A DNA stretch of 14,578 nucleotides from CAG-390 sp045633005 (GCA_045633005.1 JAZQXT010000049.1:1-14578); one strand, 5' to 3'; shown: positions 5,623 to 13,283, counted from the stretch's first letter. Program-made: numbers and translations. The notes: generated by a model from the letters alone, not told the origin.

Positions 5623-8088
5623 ATGAAAAAAGCATTTATATGGCTTCTTGTCATAGTATTAATAATAGTGGGCTCGGTATGGGGCACTCTGGCGTATCTG
5701 ACGGACAAGGAAACTAAAACGAACACGATGACCATCGGTAACGTGGACATCGAGCTTTTGGAGTACGAGCGTACTGCTTTGGAAAGCAAAAACGAGGATG
5801 CCGCCGTTCAGCCCTTTACCCAAGGCACGCCGCTCTATCCCGCCGTTACGGAGGATGACTTTGACTACTCCAAATACAACGCATACGTTGATTGGGAGCA
5901 GATAGGTAAGAGCGAATATCAGAGCAATATCTGGGACCCCGCCGATATCAACAACGAGCTTGATAAAATGGTCTTTGTCAAAAACACGGGTGATAACAGC
6001 ACCTACGTTCGCGTTTTCTTCGCATTCGAGGCGGGCGCGTACACGAACCTGGATCAGTTCAACGAAAAGGTGCATCTTAACCTGAATACCACGGACTGGA
6101 CGTGGAAATGGGAGCCGAATATTGCCAAGATAGGCAAGGAGAAGTTCTTTATCGCCACGGCGACCTACAAATACCCCTTGGAGGCGGGCGACTTCACCAA
6201 GATCAGCCTGTCACAGATATCTCTTGACCCAACTGCAACAAACGCAGACGTTAAGGCGTTTAACGGCGAGTATAACGTGCCTATATTTGCGCAGGCAATA
6301 CAAACGGCAAGCTTTAGCGACCCCGTTACCGCACTTGAAACGGGATTTGGCAACGATATCCCCTTCGAGGGTATTACCTTCGATAAGGGCGTAACGCTTA
6401 AAACCGCGTTTACGTATTTTGAGGGCAACACCGCGGGAACGAATATCTACAATAACGTTGAAAATATAATTTTCGGCACAAAGGATGCTTATCCCGACGT
6501 AACGTCATCTCACTCGGGTACGCTCACGTCAAACGACCTCGGCGCGCCCACGCACACCTACTACGTTCCGAGCAAAACCACGGAGGGCAATTACGACCTC
6601 TACATCCTTGCCGACGAGGGCAAGATATATACTCCCAAGAACAGCGATTCCCTGTTCTCGGGAATGACGTCATTAGTTACGGTCAATACCTCGAATCTGG
6701 ACGTTAGCAAAACTACCTCTATGCACGGCATGTTCGCAAATTGCAGCAGCTTGAATACTATTGACACTGGTAGCTGGGACGTTGGCAGTGTTACCAATAT
6801 GCGAACTATGTTCTCTAGTTGCCAAAGCTTGGAAACGGTCGACGTAAGCAGTTGGAACGTGGAAAATGTCACCTTTATGAACAATATGTTCCAGAACTGT
6901 TACAAGCTAAACACGCTTGACGTTTCGGACTGGGATGTGAGTAATGTAACCAAAACGGCTTCTATGTTCAACTCGTGCTATGCGTTGCAAAATATTGACG
7001 TCAGCGATTGGACGGTAAGTAATGTTACTGATATGTCAGCTATGTTTCAAGATTGCCAAACGGTTACAGCCTTGGACGTTAGCGGATGGAACACGGCCGG
7101 GGTAAACAATATAAGCGCTATGTTTTCGGGCTGCAGCAACCTTGCGTCGATCGACGTTTCAAACTGGACCGTGGACAACGTTACCGAAATGAATTCTATG
7201 TTCAAGTACTGTCCCAAGCTCGCCTCTCCTATGAACCTTTCAGGCTGGAACGTGGGCAAGGTTACTTCAATGATGTTAATGTTCGAGGGCTGCACCTCGC
7301 TTACCGAATTAAACGTTTCCGGTTGGAACGTAAGTAATGCGACGAGCCTTCGCGCTATATTTAAAAATTGCAATCTTCTGACTGAATTGGAAGTTGCAGG
7401 ATGGTCTGTGAGCGAAAAAAACACCAGCTTGCTTGACACGTTTTACGGCTGCAGTAATTTGAAGCAGCTTGATCTTTCGAGCTGGAACGTTAGCGGAGTT
7501 ACAGATATGACACGAACGTTTGCCGCTTGCTCGTCGCTTTCATCTTTGAATGTTTCTACGTGGGATGTGGGAGCAGTAACTACAATGGCGGAGATGTTCA
7601 ATGGTTGTTCGTCCCTTGCTTCCTTGAACGTTTCCGATTGGAACGTTAATAAAGTTACGTCAATGAAATCTTTGTTCCACAACTGCTCGGCACTTACTTC
7701 ATTGGATGTTTCAGGCTGGAGCGTAGTAAGCGTAACCGCAATGAATAATATGTTCTTGAATTGCGAGAAACTAACGGAGCTGGATTTGAGCGGTTGGAAT
7801 ACCGCCAAGGTTGAGCATGCAAGAAATATGTTCAGAGGCTGTAGTGAGCTTGTGACGATATACGTCGGCGATGGTTGGGAAATGTCGCAGATCCCTGAGA
7901 AAAATGTTGGTGCAAGCAGTGGTGAAAAATCATCAGCATTGATGTTCCTCGAATGCCCCAAGCTGGTTGGCGAAAAGGGTACAACGTACAAACAAAATAA
8001 CGTCGACAAAACTTACGCTATCATCGACGGCGGAGCGAGCAACCCCGGCTACCTCACCTACAAGGCGGCAGAGGGGACCAACCCCTGA
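5623..8088 (+). CDS. SipW-type secreted protein with 16 BspA/DUF285 repeats (paralog 3)
   Basis: The third and longest paralog, 821 aa. The ATG at 5623 lies 9 nt after AAAGGA. The signal region MKKAFIWL...VWGTLA|YLTD and NTMTIGNVDIELLEYE is nearly identical to paralog 2 and fits the SipW-cognate class, with likely cleavage after Ala24. The TasA/CalY-like region (about 25-290) includes VFVKNTGDNSTYVRVFFAFE and IFAQAIQTASF. The repeats begin at residue 344, exactly as in paralog 2, and run to 773: 13 units of 26 aa, two of 27 and one of 38 with a Ser/Gly-rich insertion (GASSGEKSS). The unit at 774 leads into the cap ending NPGYLTYK. The repeats are the most regular of the three, with Cys5 and Trp16 kept in nearly every unit. 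There is no LPXTG motif, lipobox or membrane tail. It is the last gene before the terminator at 8108. An adhesin or fibre-display role is inferred from family knowledge. Confidence 0.9.
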   Translation: MKKAFIWLLVIVLIIVGSVWGTLAYLTDKETKTNTMTIGNVDIELLEYERTALESKNEDAAVQPFTQGTPLYPAVTEDDFDYSKYNAYVDWEQIGKSEYQSNIWDPADINNELDKMVFVKNTGDNSTYVRVFFAFEAGAYTNLDQFNEKVHLNLNTTDWTWKWEPNIAKIGKEKFFIATATYKYPLEAGDFTKISLSQISLDPTATNADVKAFNGEYNVPIFAQAIQTASFSDPVTALETGFGNDIPFEGITFDKGVTLKTAFTYFEGNTAGTNIYNNVENIIFGTKDAYPDVTSSHSGTLTSNDLGAPTHTYYVPSKTTEGNYDLYILADEGKIYTPKNSDSLFSGMTSLVTVNTSNLDVSKTTSMHGMFANCSSLNTIDTGSWDVGSVTNMRTMFSSCQSLETVDVSSWNVENVTFMNNMFQNCYKLNTLDVSDWDVSNVTKTASMFNSCYALQNIDVSDWTVSNVTDMSAMFQDCQTVTALDVSGWNTAGVNNISAMFSGCSNLASIDVSNWTVDNVTEMNSMFKYCPKLASPMNLSGWNVGKVTSMMLMFEGCTSLTELNVSGWNVSNATSLRAIFKNCNLLTELEVAGWSVSEKNTSLLDTFYGCSNLKQLDLSSWNVSGVTDMTRTFAACSSLSSLNVSTWDVGAVTTMAEMFNGCSSLASLNVSDWNVNKVTSMKSLFHNCSALTSLDVSGWSVVSVTAMNNMFLNCEKLTELDLSGWNTAKVEHARNMFRGCSELVTIYVGDGWEMSQIPEKNVGASSGEKSSALMFLECPKLVGEKGTTYKQNNVDKTYAIIDGGASNPGYLTYKAAEGTNP
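6652..7941 (+). repeat. Coding repeat array, 16 units
   Basis: Sixteen DUF285-type units cover residues 344-773 of paralog 3. Thirteen are exactly 26 aa (78 bp), units 8 and 10 are 27 aa and unit 16 is 38 aa. The consensus is MF..C..L..LDVS.WNV..VT.M. The near-invariant Cys and Trp spacing predicts a regular stacked ladder. Units differ at many silent sites, arguing against very recent expansion. Confidence 0.9.
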
Positions 8089-8107
8089 TTTAAATTAATT
8101 TAACGGC

Positions 8108-8135
8108 AAAAAAGCACGCTTCGGCGTGCTTTTTT
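8108..8135 (+). terminator. Intrinsic terminator of the surface-protein operon
   Basis: A 12-bp stem (8108-8119 with 8124-8135; core GCACGC/GCGTGC) is capped by a TTCG tetraloop and its descending arm ends in six T. It lies 20 bp after the stop codon of paralog 3. The A-run on the other side would let it work in both directions. Confidence 0.92.
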
Positions 8136-8167
8136 GCAATATTAACCTTTGAAATTCAAAATATATA

Positions 8168-8196
8168 TTGATTTTATTTAGCGGCTGTGCTATAAT
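8168..8196 (+). promoter_or_regulatory. Promoter of the 8240-9103 gene
   Basis: TTGATT (8168-8173), a 17-bp spacer and TATAAT (8191-8196) preceded by TGC give an extended -10 promoter. The predicted start is near 8203, immediately before the palindrome at 8207-8220. Confidence 0.78.
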
Positions 8197-8206
8197 GTAA
8201 AAGATA

Positions 8207-8220
8207 GTTAAAGCTTTAAC
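8207..8220. promoter_or_regulatory. 14-bp perfect palindrome at the transcription start (possible operator)
   Basis: GTTAAAGCTTTAAC is perfectly symmetrical and lies 10 bp downstream of the -10 box, where a bound repressor would block RNA polymerase. No known operator consensus is claimed. Confidence 0.45.
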
Positions 8221-8239
8221 AATCTTGGGGGGGGAGAGT

Positions 8240-9103
8240 ATGGGGTTTTCGACCTATAAGCACGCCTTTGCGGGCTATGCTGATCTTGGATATTTGCCCG
8301 ACGGCTTATTTGATAGCGACGGTATGCGCCGCTTCACCGACGAGGTCGTGTTATTTCTTTACTCCCACAAAAAGGACAAGGCGACCGTTATTTCCTCGCG
8401 TGCCGCCACGCGGCGCTTTGCGGCGGGCGCGCCGCTTGACCTTTCTTTGATAAACGATGAAACGCCCTGCTTTGAGTTTCCCGCGCTCCCGTGTGACGGC
8501 TTTTCGCTTGGTGCGCTTATGCTTCCTTTGGATGGAGCGGAGCAGATAAGCTACGCCGCCGCGTGCGAGCTTTCGTCGCTTTTTGAGCCGAGCCATTCAC
8601 CGTCTGCATTTGGACGGACCGAGCGCGAGGCGGTACGCGGTATAAAGACCGCCGCGGCGTTATTCGGCTGCGGATATCATTATGCGGGATGCGAGAGCGA
8701 GGAAACGTCGTTTGATAGCGCTGATGCATGCCTCGGCGCGGTACTTCTTATCCTCTCTGCGATGCTTCGCCGCCTTTCGAAAAAGCGCGGATTTAATTTC
8801 GGGCTTGAGTCCGCAAGCGGCATTCTTGCTTTTTCCGTTTCAGCGGATTTGTGTTTAAAAAACGGGGAAGAGCTTGAGGATGCCGAAGAGTTCGTTTGCC
8901 TAAAGCGGATATTTGAAAGCCGCGCTTTGCCGTTGCTATACCGTTTTTCGAGCAACGACGGATTGCCGCGCCTGATACTTAGATTTTCGTCCTCGCAGAT
9001 GTCCGTTGAGGCGTTTCTGCGTGCCGCGCTTCCCGAGGGTGTTACCGATATCGGCGAGCTTACCGACGAGGAGCGCATTCCCGACGTGGCGGGCGAATAT
9101 TAA
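8240..9103 (+). CDS. Hypothetical protein, 287 aa
   Basis: I do not recognise this protein. The ATG at 8240 follows a G-rich site with eight consecutive G (8227-8234) then AGAG. A TTG in frame at 8225 lies inside that site and is unlikely to be used. The protein is Ala-, Leu- and Ser-rich with many acidic residues and no signal peptide. Residues about 162-182 (ADACLGAVLLILSAMLRRLS) form a hydrophobic helix ending in basic residues, more like a buried or dimerising helix than a membrane span. The downstream strand-rich part (GILAFSVSADL, PRLILRFSS) together with that helix loosely recalls a degenerate histidine-kinase DHp/ATPase pair, but no His box, N box or G box is seen, so that is speculation. 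Base composition matches the neighbouring metabolic genes. It has its own promoter and a possible operator, and no terminator of its own was seen before the tdh promoter. Confidence 0.75.
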   Translation: MGFSTYKHAFAGYADLGYLPDGLFDSDGMRRFTDEVVLFLYSHKKDKATVISSRAATRRFAAGAPLDLSLINDETPCFEFPALPCDGFSLGALMLPLDGAEQISYAAACELSSLFEPSHSPSAFGRTEREAVRGIKTAAALFGCGYHYAGCESEETSFDSADACLGAVLLILSAMLRRLSKKRGFNFGLESASGILAFSVSADLCLKNGEELEDAEEFVCLKRIFESRALPLLYRFSSNDGLPRLILRFSSSQMSVEAFLRAALPEGVTDIGELTDEERIPDVAGEY

Positions 9104-9124
9104 GTATAAACTATTAAAAAAATA

Positions 9125-9153
9125 TTGAAATTATTAAATAAAAGTGCTATAAT
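9125..9153 (+). promoter_or_regulatory. Promoter of the tdh-kbl operon
   Basis: TTGAAA (9125-9130), a 17-bp spacer and TATAAT (9148-9153) preceded by TGC give an extended -10 promoter in an AT-rich gap. The predicted start near 9160 leaves about 40 nt of leader, too short for a riboswitch or T-box. Confidence 0.8.
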
Positions 9154-9200
9154 CAATAGTTGAAAACAGCACGATAAAACTTTAATAAGAGGTGATCAAA

Positions 9201-10241
9201 ATGAAAATGCGTGCGCTTGTTAAGAAATTCCCCGAAAGAGGTCTTTGGATGGAGACCGTTGACGTGCCCAAGCCCGAATACGGCGAGGCACTCGTTAAGA
9301 TACATAAGGTCGCTATTTGCGGCACGGACGTTCACATTTACGAGTGGAACGATTGGGCGCAAAAGACCATCAAGACTCCTATGATCATCGGTCACGAGTT
9401 CGTTGGTGAGATCGTGGAGATAAACGGCGAGTCCAAGAGCTTCAGAGTCGGTGACCTTGTAAGCGGCGAGGGACATATAGTTTGCGGCAGATGCCGTAAC
9501 TGCCGCCGAGGTATTCGCCACCTTTGCCCCAATACCGAGGGTATCGGCGTAAACCGCACGGGTATTTTTGCCGAGTACGCTTGCATCCCGCTGTCTAACC
9601 TTTGGCTTTGCGACCCCACCATTCCCGAGGAGATGTACGCCATCTTCGACCCTTACGGAAACGCCGCGCACACCGCGCTGTCCTTTGACGTTATAGGCGA
9701 GGACGTTCTCGTTTCGGGCGCCGGCCCCATCGGCATTATGGCGGCGGCTATCTGCCACCACAACGGCGCGAGAAACGTAGTAATTACCGATATGCTCGAC
9801 TACCGCCTTGAGCTTGCCAAGAAGGTCTGCCCCGGCGTAGTTACGCTGAACGCAAAGACGGATTCGCTCAAGGAGATCCAGCCGAAGCTCGGAATGAAGG
9901 AAGGCTTTGACGTTGGACTTGAAATGAGCGGAAGCCCCGCCGCTCTCAACGGTATGATCGACAATATGATGAACGGCGGCAGAATTGCCATCCTCGGCAT
10001 TCAGAACAACGAAACCACCCCCGTTTGCATCAATAAGATAGTCTTCAAGTGCCTGCAGGTCAAGGGTATATACGGCAGAGAAATGTTTGATACTTGGCTC
10101 AGAATGACCAATATGCTCCAGAGCGGACTTGATATTTCGGGCATCATCACCCACCGCCTGCCCTTCGACGAGTTTGAAAAGGGCTTTGAGCTTATGTGCT
10201 CGGGCAACAGCGGAAAGATCGTGCTTACCGTTTCCGAATAA
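9201..10241 (+). CDS. tdh: L-threonine 3-dehydrogenase
   Basis: This cytosolic zinc-dependent medium-chain dehydrogenase oxidises L-threonine with NAD+ to 2-amino-3-ketobutyrate. At 346 aa it is close to the 341 aa of E. coli Tdh and aligns along its whole length. Visible residues are the catalytic zinc ligands C40 (AICGTDVHIYEW), H65 and E66 (GHEFVGE), the structural-zinc cysteines C95, C98, C101 and C109, and the Rossmann loop GAGPIG (173-178). Family signatures AIFDPYGNAAHTALSFD and GYGREMF-type IKGIYGREMFDTW are also near the expected places. The ATG at 9201 is chosen because AGAGGTGA ends 5 nt upstream; the GTG at 9192 lies inside that site. kbl follows after 12 bp, so the two form one operon. 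No key residue is missing. Confidence 0.97.
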   Translation: MKMRALVKKFPERGLWMETVDVPKPEYGEALVKIHKVAICGTDVHIYEWNDWAQKTIKTPMIIGHEFVGEIVEINGESKSFRVGDLVSGEGHIVCGRCRNCRRGIRHLCPNTEGIGVNRTGIFAEYACIPLSNLWLCDPTIPEEMYAIFDPYGNAAHTALSFDVIGEDVLVSGAGPIGIMAAAICHHNGARNVVITDMLDYRLELAKKVCPGVVTLNAKTDSLKEIQPKLGMKEGFDVGLEMSGSPAALNGMIDNMMNGGRIAILGIQNNETTPVCINKIVFKCLQVKGIYGREMFDTWLRMTNMLQSGLDISGIITHRLPFDEFEKGFELMCSGNSGKIVLTVSE

Positions 10242-10253
10242 AGGAGAAGCGAA

Positions 10254-11444
10254 ATGTATAACAAGACTAAAAGCATTATTTCGGCAACGCTTGACGATAT
10301 AAGGGCGCAGGGACTTTGGAAGAACGAGCGCGTTATCACCACGCCCCAATCCAACCGCATCGACACCACCGAAACGCGCGGTATCATCAACTTCTGCGCT
10401 AACAACTATCTCGGACTTTCAAACGATCCCCGTATAATCGAGGCGGCAAAGGCAAGCTACGACGAGTACGGCTACGGACTTTCAAGCGTGCGCTTTATTT
10501 GCGGTACGCAGGCGATCCACGTCGAGCTTGAAAAGAAGATTTCCGAGTTTCTCGGAACGGAGGATACCATCCTTTACAGCAGTTGTTTTGACGCTAACGG
10601 CGGACTTTTTGAGACTATCACCACCGCCGAGGATGCTATTATTTCCGACGAGCTTAACCACGCAAGTATAATTGACGGCGTTCGTCTTTCCAAGGCGAAG
10701 AGGTATCGTTATAAGAATAATAATATGGAGGATCTTGAGGCACAGCTCAAGGCGGCTGACGCCGACGGAGCGCGTCAGAAGGTAATAGTTACCGACGGCG
10801 TTTTCTCCATGGACGGTATTATTGCAAACCTCAAGGGCGTTTGCGACCTCGCCGACAAGTACGACGCTCTCGTCGTGGTCGATGATAGCCACGCCACGGG
10901 ATTTGTCGGCAAGACGGGACGCGGCTCGCAGGAGCATTGCGACGTTATGGGCAGAGTCGATATAATCACGGGTACGTTTGGTAAGGCTCTCGGCGGTGCG
11001 TCGGGTGGCTTTACGAGCGGCAGACGCGAGATAATCGCACTTCTCCGCCAGAGAAGCCGTCCGTACCTTTTCTCCAATTCCTTGGCACCCGCTATGTGTG
11101 CCGCAACGCTCAAGGCGCTTGAGATAGTTTCGGCATCGACCGAGCTTCGTGACAAGGTGGAGGCAAATGCAAATTACTTCCGCTCCGAAATGTCAAAGCG
11201 CGGCTTTGACCTTGCGGGCGCGGGACACGCCATCGTCCCCGTAATGCTTTACGATGCGGTGCTCAGCCAGAAAGTTGCCGCCATAATGCAGGAGAAGGGC
11301 ATATACGTAACGGGCTTCTACTATCCCGTAGTTCCCAAGGATAAGGCGAGAATTCGCACGCAGATGTCCGCCGCACACACGAAAGAGGACATCGACGCCT
11401 GCGTAGCGGCGTTTGAATACGCAAGAAAAGAGCTTAATTTCTAA
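10254..11444 (+). CDS. kbl: Glycine C-acetyltransferase (2-amino-3-ketobutyrate CoA ligase)
   Basis: This PLP enzyme of the alpha-oxoamine synthase family takes the unstable product of Tdh and, with CoA, gives glycine and acetyl-CoA. It has 396 aa against 398 in E. coli Kbl. The PLP lysine is K244 in GTFGKALGG, the same number as in E. coli. D210 and H213 in VVVDDSHATGF are the cofactor-ring residues. NFCANNYLGLS (about 44-54), SSVRFICGTQ and SDELNHASIIDG are further family signatures. The start at 10254 follows AAGGAGAAG, 12 bp after the tdh stop, so translation is probably coupled. A bidirectional terminator closes the operon. Confidence 0.97.
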   Translation: MYNKTKSIISATLDDIRAQGLWKNERVITTPQSNRIDTTETRGIINFCANNYLGLSNDPRIIEAAKASYDEYGYGLSSVRFICGTQAIHVELEKKISEFLGTEDTILYSSCFDANGGLFETITTAEDAIISDELNHASIIDGVRLSKAKRYRYKNNNMEDLEAQLKAADADGARQKVIVTDGVFSMDGIIANLKGVCDLADKYDALVVVDDSHATGFVGKTGRGSQEHCDVMGRVDIITGTFGKALGGASGGFTSGRREIIALLRQRSRPYLFSNSLAPAMCAATLKALEIVSASTELRDKVEANANYFRSEMSKRGFDLAGAGHAIVPVMLYDAVLSQKVAAIMQEKGIYVTGFYYPVVPKDKARIRTQMSAAHTKEDIDACVAAFEYARKELNF

Positions 11445-11445
11445 T

Positions 11446-11483
11446 AAAAAATACCGCAAGGCTTTCACCTTGCGGTATTTTTT
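11446..11483. terminator. Bidirectional terminator between kbl and the convergent gene
   Basis: A 16-bp perfect stem (11446-11461 with 11468-11483; core TACCGCAAGG/CCTTGCGGTA) with a 6-nt loop is flanked by six A on one side and six T on the other. It directly abuts the stop codon of the minus-strand gene at 11485 and can end both transcripts. Confidence 0.93.
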
Positions 11484-11484
11484 G

Positions 11485-13173
11485 TTAGTTAAAGTTCGGG
11501 AAGATAACGCCCGTCTCCCAAATAGCGTAGGGAGAGATGGGAACGTTTCCTACCGTGAACATGATTCTTGAGCGTCCGTTCATAATAAAGCCCGTGTTGC
11601 CCGCCTTACCAATGACCTGAGCCTTGGTGATGTTATCATTGACGGAAACGGAAGCCTCACCGAGATTGGTGTACCACGTTTTGAGTCCGTAGCCGTGGTC
11701 GATAACGACGTATTTGCCCATGACCTCGTCAGAGCCTACGGCGCACACGACACCGCTCTCCATTGCGGGTATCTCTTTTCCGCTTGAAGCGGCAAACTCC
11801 ATTCCAGGATGAGTGAACTTCTTTTCGGAGGCGTTTTCAAGAGTTACTCTCTTGCCAAAGCCAAGCTTGAGCTGTGAGAGTGAGCCGCCCTTGGGATAGA
11901 AGGAAGTGCCATTGAAGTAGTTGAGGAATGCACCCGAGAAGTATCTTGTGCCCGTAGAGGAGGCGCAAATGCTCTCAAAGGTCTTTTGCGCATTTTTAAC
12001 AAGCTCCGTGGTGAAGCACGTTTCTATCAAAGCAGTTGATGCCTTGTAGGATCTCTCGTCAAAAGCGTAGGTGGGGTCTTTTACGTTTAGCGTAAGGGTC
12101 TTTTGAGCAACGCCGTAGGAAACGGTAAAGGTGAACGGACCGTTTAACGCAACGTCGTATCCTATCGGGATAAGTGCGTGAACGGTATCCTTGGACGTCG
12201 CATCGGTGTAGAATACGGGGGTAAAGTTTATAGCGGGGGAGGACTCGAATTTGACCTTCGAGGGGTCAGCAACGTTTATGCCCGAAAGCACGACGAATTC
12301 ACCGTGCTTGATAGTATCGGTTCCAAGCTTGAAGTCAGCGGGGGCTGTGATATTGGCGTTAAAGCTATAGGTTGCCTCGCCGTAGTATTGGCAGTTGTCG
12401 GTGCGCTCCCATTTTGCCTCGATAACGAACGTCAGCAGAGTGTTGCGCGTTATGGGCAGGGCGGGAAGTCTATCGTAAGGGCCGTCGTAGTAAGCGACCT
12501 TGCCGTTGTAGACCTTAAGATTGCATTTGTCGGGCTCTACTGTGAAGTTGAAATTCATCGCGCTTCCGACGTCGTAATCAAGAACGGTCTCGGAGGTGGA
12601 TGTCCTCTTGTATTCCTGATAAATTCCGCCCGATGCGAGATAGAGCCAAGTGATCTCGGTGGGAACTATCGTACTGCCCTCGCCTGCGGAAAGCACGGGC
12701 GGCGCGGCGTTGTCGTAAAGGTATACCGAGTACGACGATGCGAGGAAGCGCTTTGCCGTGTCGGGCTCGATCTTAAAGCTTTCGCCGTCAGGATTTGTGA
12801 AATAGCAAGCGGCGGAGTCGGTGGAGAAATAATACTTGTAAGATGAGGTGGTGGGGGATTCGCTTCCTACCGATTTATATGTAGCAAGTAGAAATCTCTC
12901 GCCCGAAACGCTGTCGGGAAGGGAAGAAATCCTCGTGGCATCCTCCATAAGAGCCTTGAACATCGCCATCACTCCGTCGGGATCGTTTTCACTCGTAACG
13001 GTAGTGGTGTTTCCGTCGGGGTCTCTTACCGTAAGCTCGGTAAGCTCCGACGAAAGCGAAGGATCGACCTTGTTGGCGTTATAGCTGCCGATGGCAAAAT
13101 AAGTCGGGGTGAAAAGCATTATCACCACTATAACGGCGATAAGAAATTTTTTGAAAGGAATATTGAATATCAT
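11485..13173 (-). CDS. Membrane-anchored M23/LytM-like protein with degenerate active site
   Basis: A 562-aa protein with an N-terminal anchor (residues about 10-30, FLIAVIVVIMLFTPTYFAIG), a large predicted extracytoplasmic region (31-440), an Ig-like strand-rich segment (about 275-365) and a C-terminal LytM/M23-like domain (about 445-560). The fold is shown by HPGMEF, MGKYVVIDHGYGLKTWYTNL and AQVIGKAGNTG in the order of M23 endopeptidases. The zinc and catalytic residues are mostly lost: the HxxxD motif keeps H455 but has E459 for Asp, the YxHL histidine is N503, and the HLHF motif reads RIMF (536-539). It is therefore probably not a peptidoglycan hydrolase but a binding or scaffold protein, as known for other degenerate LytM proteins such as B. 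subtilis SpoIIQ; a sporulation link is not shown here. GGAG lies 8 nt before the start. It converges with kbl and diverges from cysK. Confidence 0.88.
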   Translation of the reverse strand: MIFNIPFKKFLIAVIVVIMLFTPTYFAIGSYNANKVDPSLSSELTELTVRDPDGNTTTVTSENDPDGVMAMFKALMEDATRISSLPDSVSGERFLLATYKSVGSESPTTSSYKYYFSTDSAACYFTNPDGESFKIEPDTAKRFLASSYSVYLYDNAAPPVLSAGEGSTIVPTEITWLYLASGGIYQEYKRTSTSETVLDYDVGSAMNFNFTVEPDKCNLKVYNGKVAYYDGPYDRLPALPITRNTLLTFVIEAKWERTDNCQYYGEATYSFNANITAPADFKLGTDTIKHGEFVVLSGINVADPSKVKFESSPAINFTPVFYTDATSKDTVHALIPIGYDVALNGPFTFTVSYGVAQKTLTLNVKDPTYAFDERSYKASTALIETCFTTELVKNAQKTFESICASSTGTRYFSGAFLNYFNGTSFYPKGGSLSQLKLGFGKRVTLENASEKKFTHPGMEFAASSGKEIPAMESGVVCAVGSDEVMGKYVVIDHGYGLKTWYTNLGEASVSVNDNITKAQVIGKAGNTGFIMNGRSRIMFTVGNVPISPYAIWETGVIFPNFN

Positions 13174-13217
13174 AATATTAACTCCAATAAGGGATTATTT
13201 CAACATATATTTACTTT

Positions 13218-13246
13218 ATTATACAACATCTGATCTAAAAGGTCAA
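13218..13246 (-). promoter_or_regulatory. Promoter of the LytM-like gene
   Basis: On the minus strand TTGACC (13246-13241) and TATAAT (13223-13218) are 17 bp apart. The leader before the ATG at 13173 is about 40 nt. The -35 box lies 37 bp from that of the divergent cysK promoter, so the two could share a regulator. Confidence 0.8.
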
Positions 13247-13283
13247 TAGAAAATTAAAACTTGAACGGCAATTTTCTTTTATC

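Noticed and set aside
6652..7941. Regular 78-bp periodicity as a CRISPR array or minisatellite
   Set aside because: Units are diverged in DNA, stay in frame and encode a known type of 26-residue protein repeat; there are no identical repeats with unique spacers.
3600..8088. Sortase signal, lipobox or C-terminal membrane anchor in the three surface proteins
   Set aside because: All three end shortly after PGY(F/L)TYK with a short polar tail; no LPXTG-like motif, hydrophobic tail or Cys after the signal sequence was found.
9154..9200. Riboswitch or T-box controlling tdh-kbl, and likewise before cysK
   Set aside because: Predicted leaders are only about 40 nt and 16 nt, too short for these elements.
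9153..10349. Long minus-strand open frame of 398 codons
   Set aside because: It is antisense to tdh and the start of kbl, which are unmistakable on the plus strand; it also covers the tdh promoter. It is a codon-bias shadow.
12178..12846. Plus-strand open frame of 222 codons
   Set aside because: It lies entirely antisense to the LytM-like gene, which has a promoter, ribosome binding site, membrane anchor and recognisable domain.
11485..13173. Calling the minus-strand gene an active M23 endopeptidase
   Set aside because: The HxxxD, YxHL and HLH motif residues are mostly substituted, so only fold similarity is supported.
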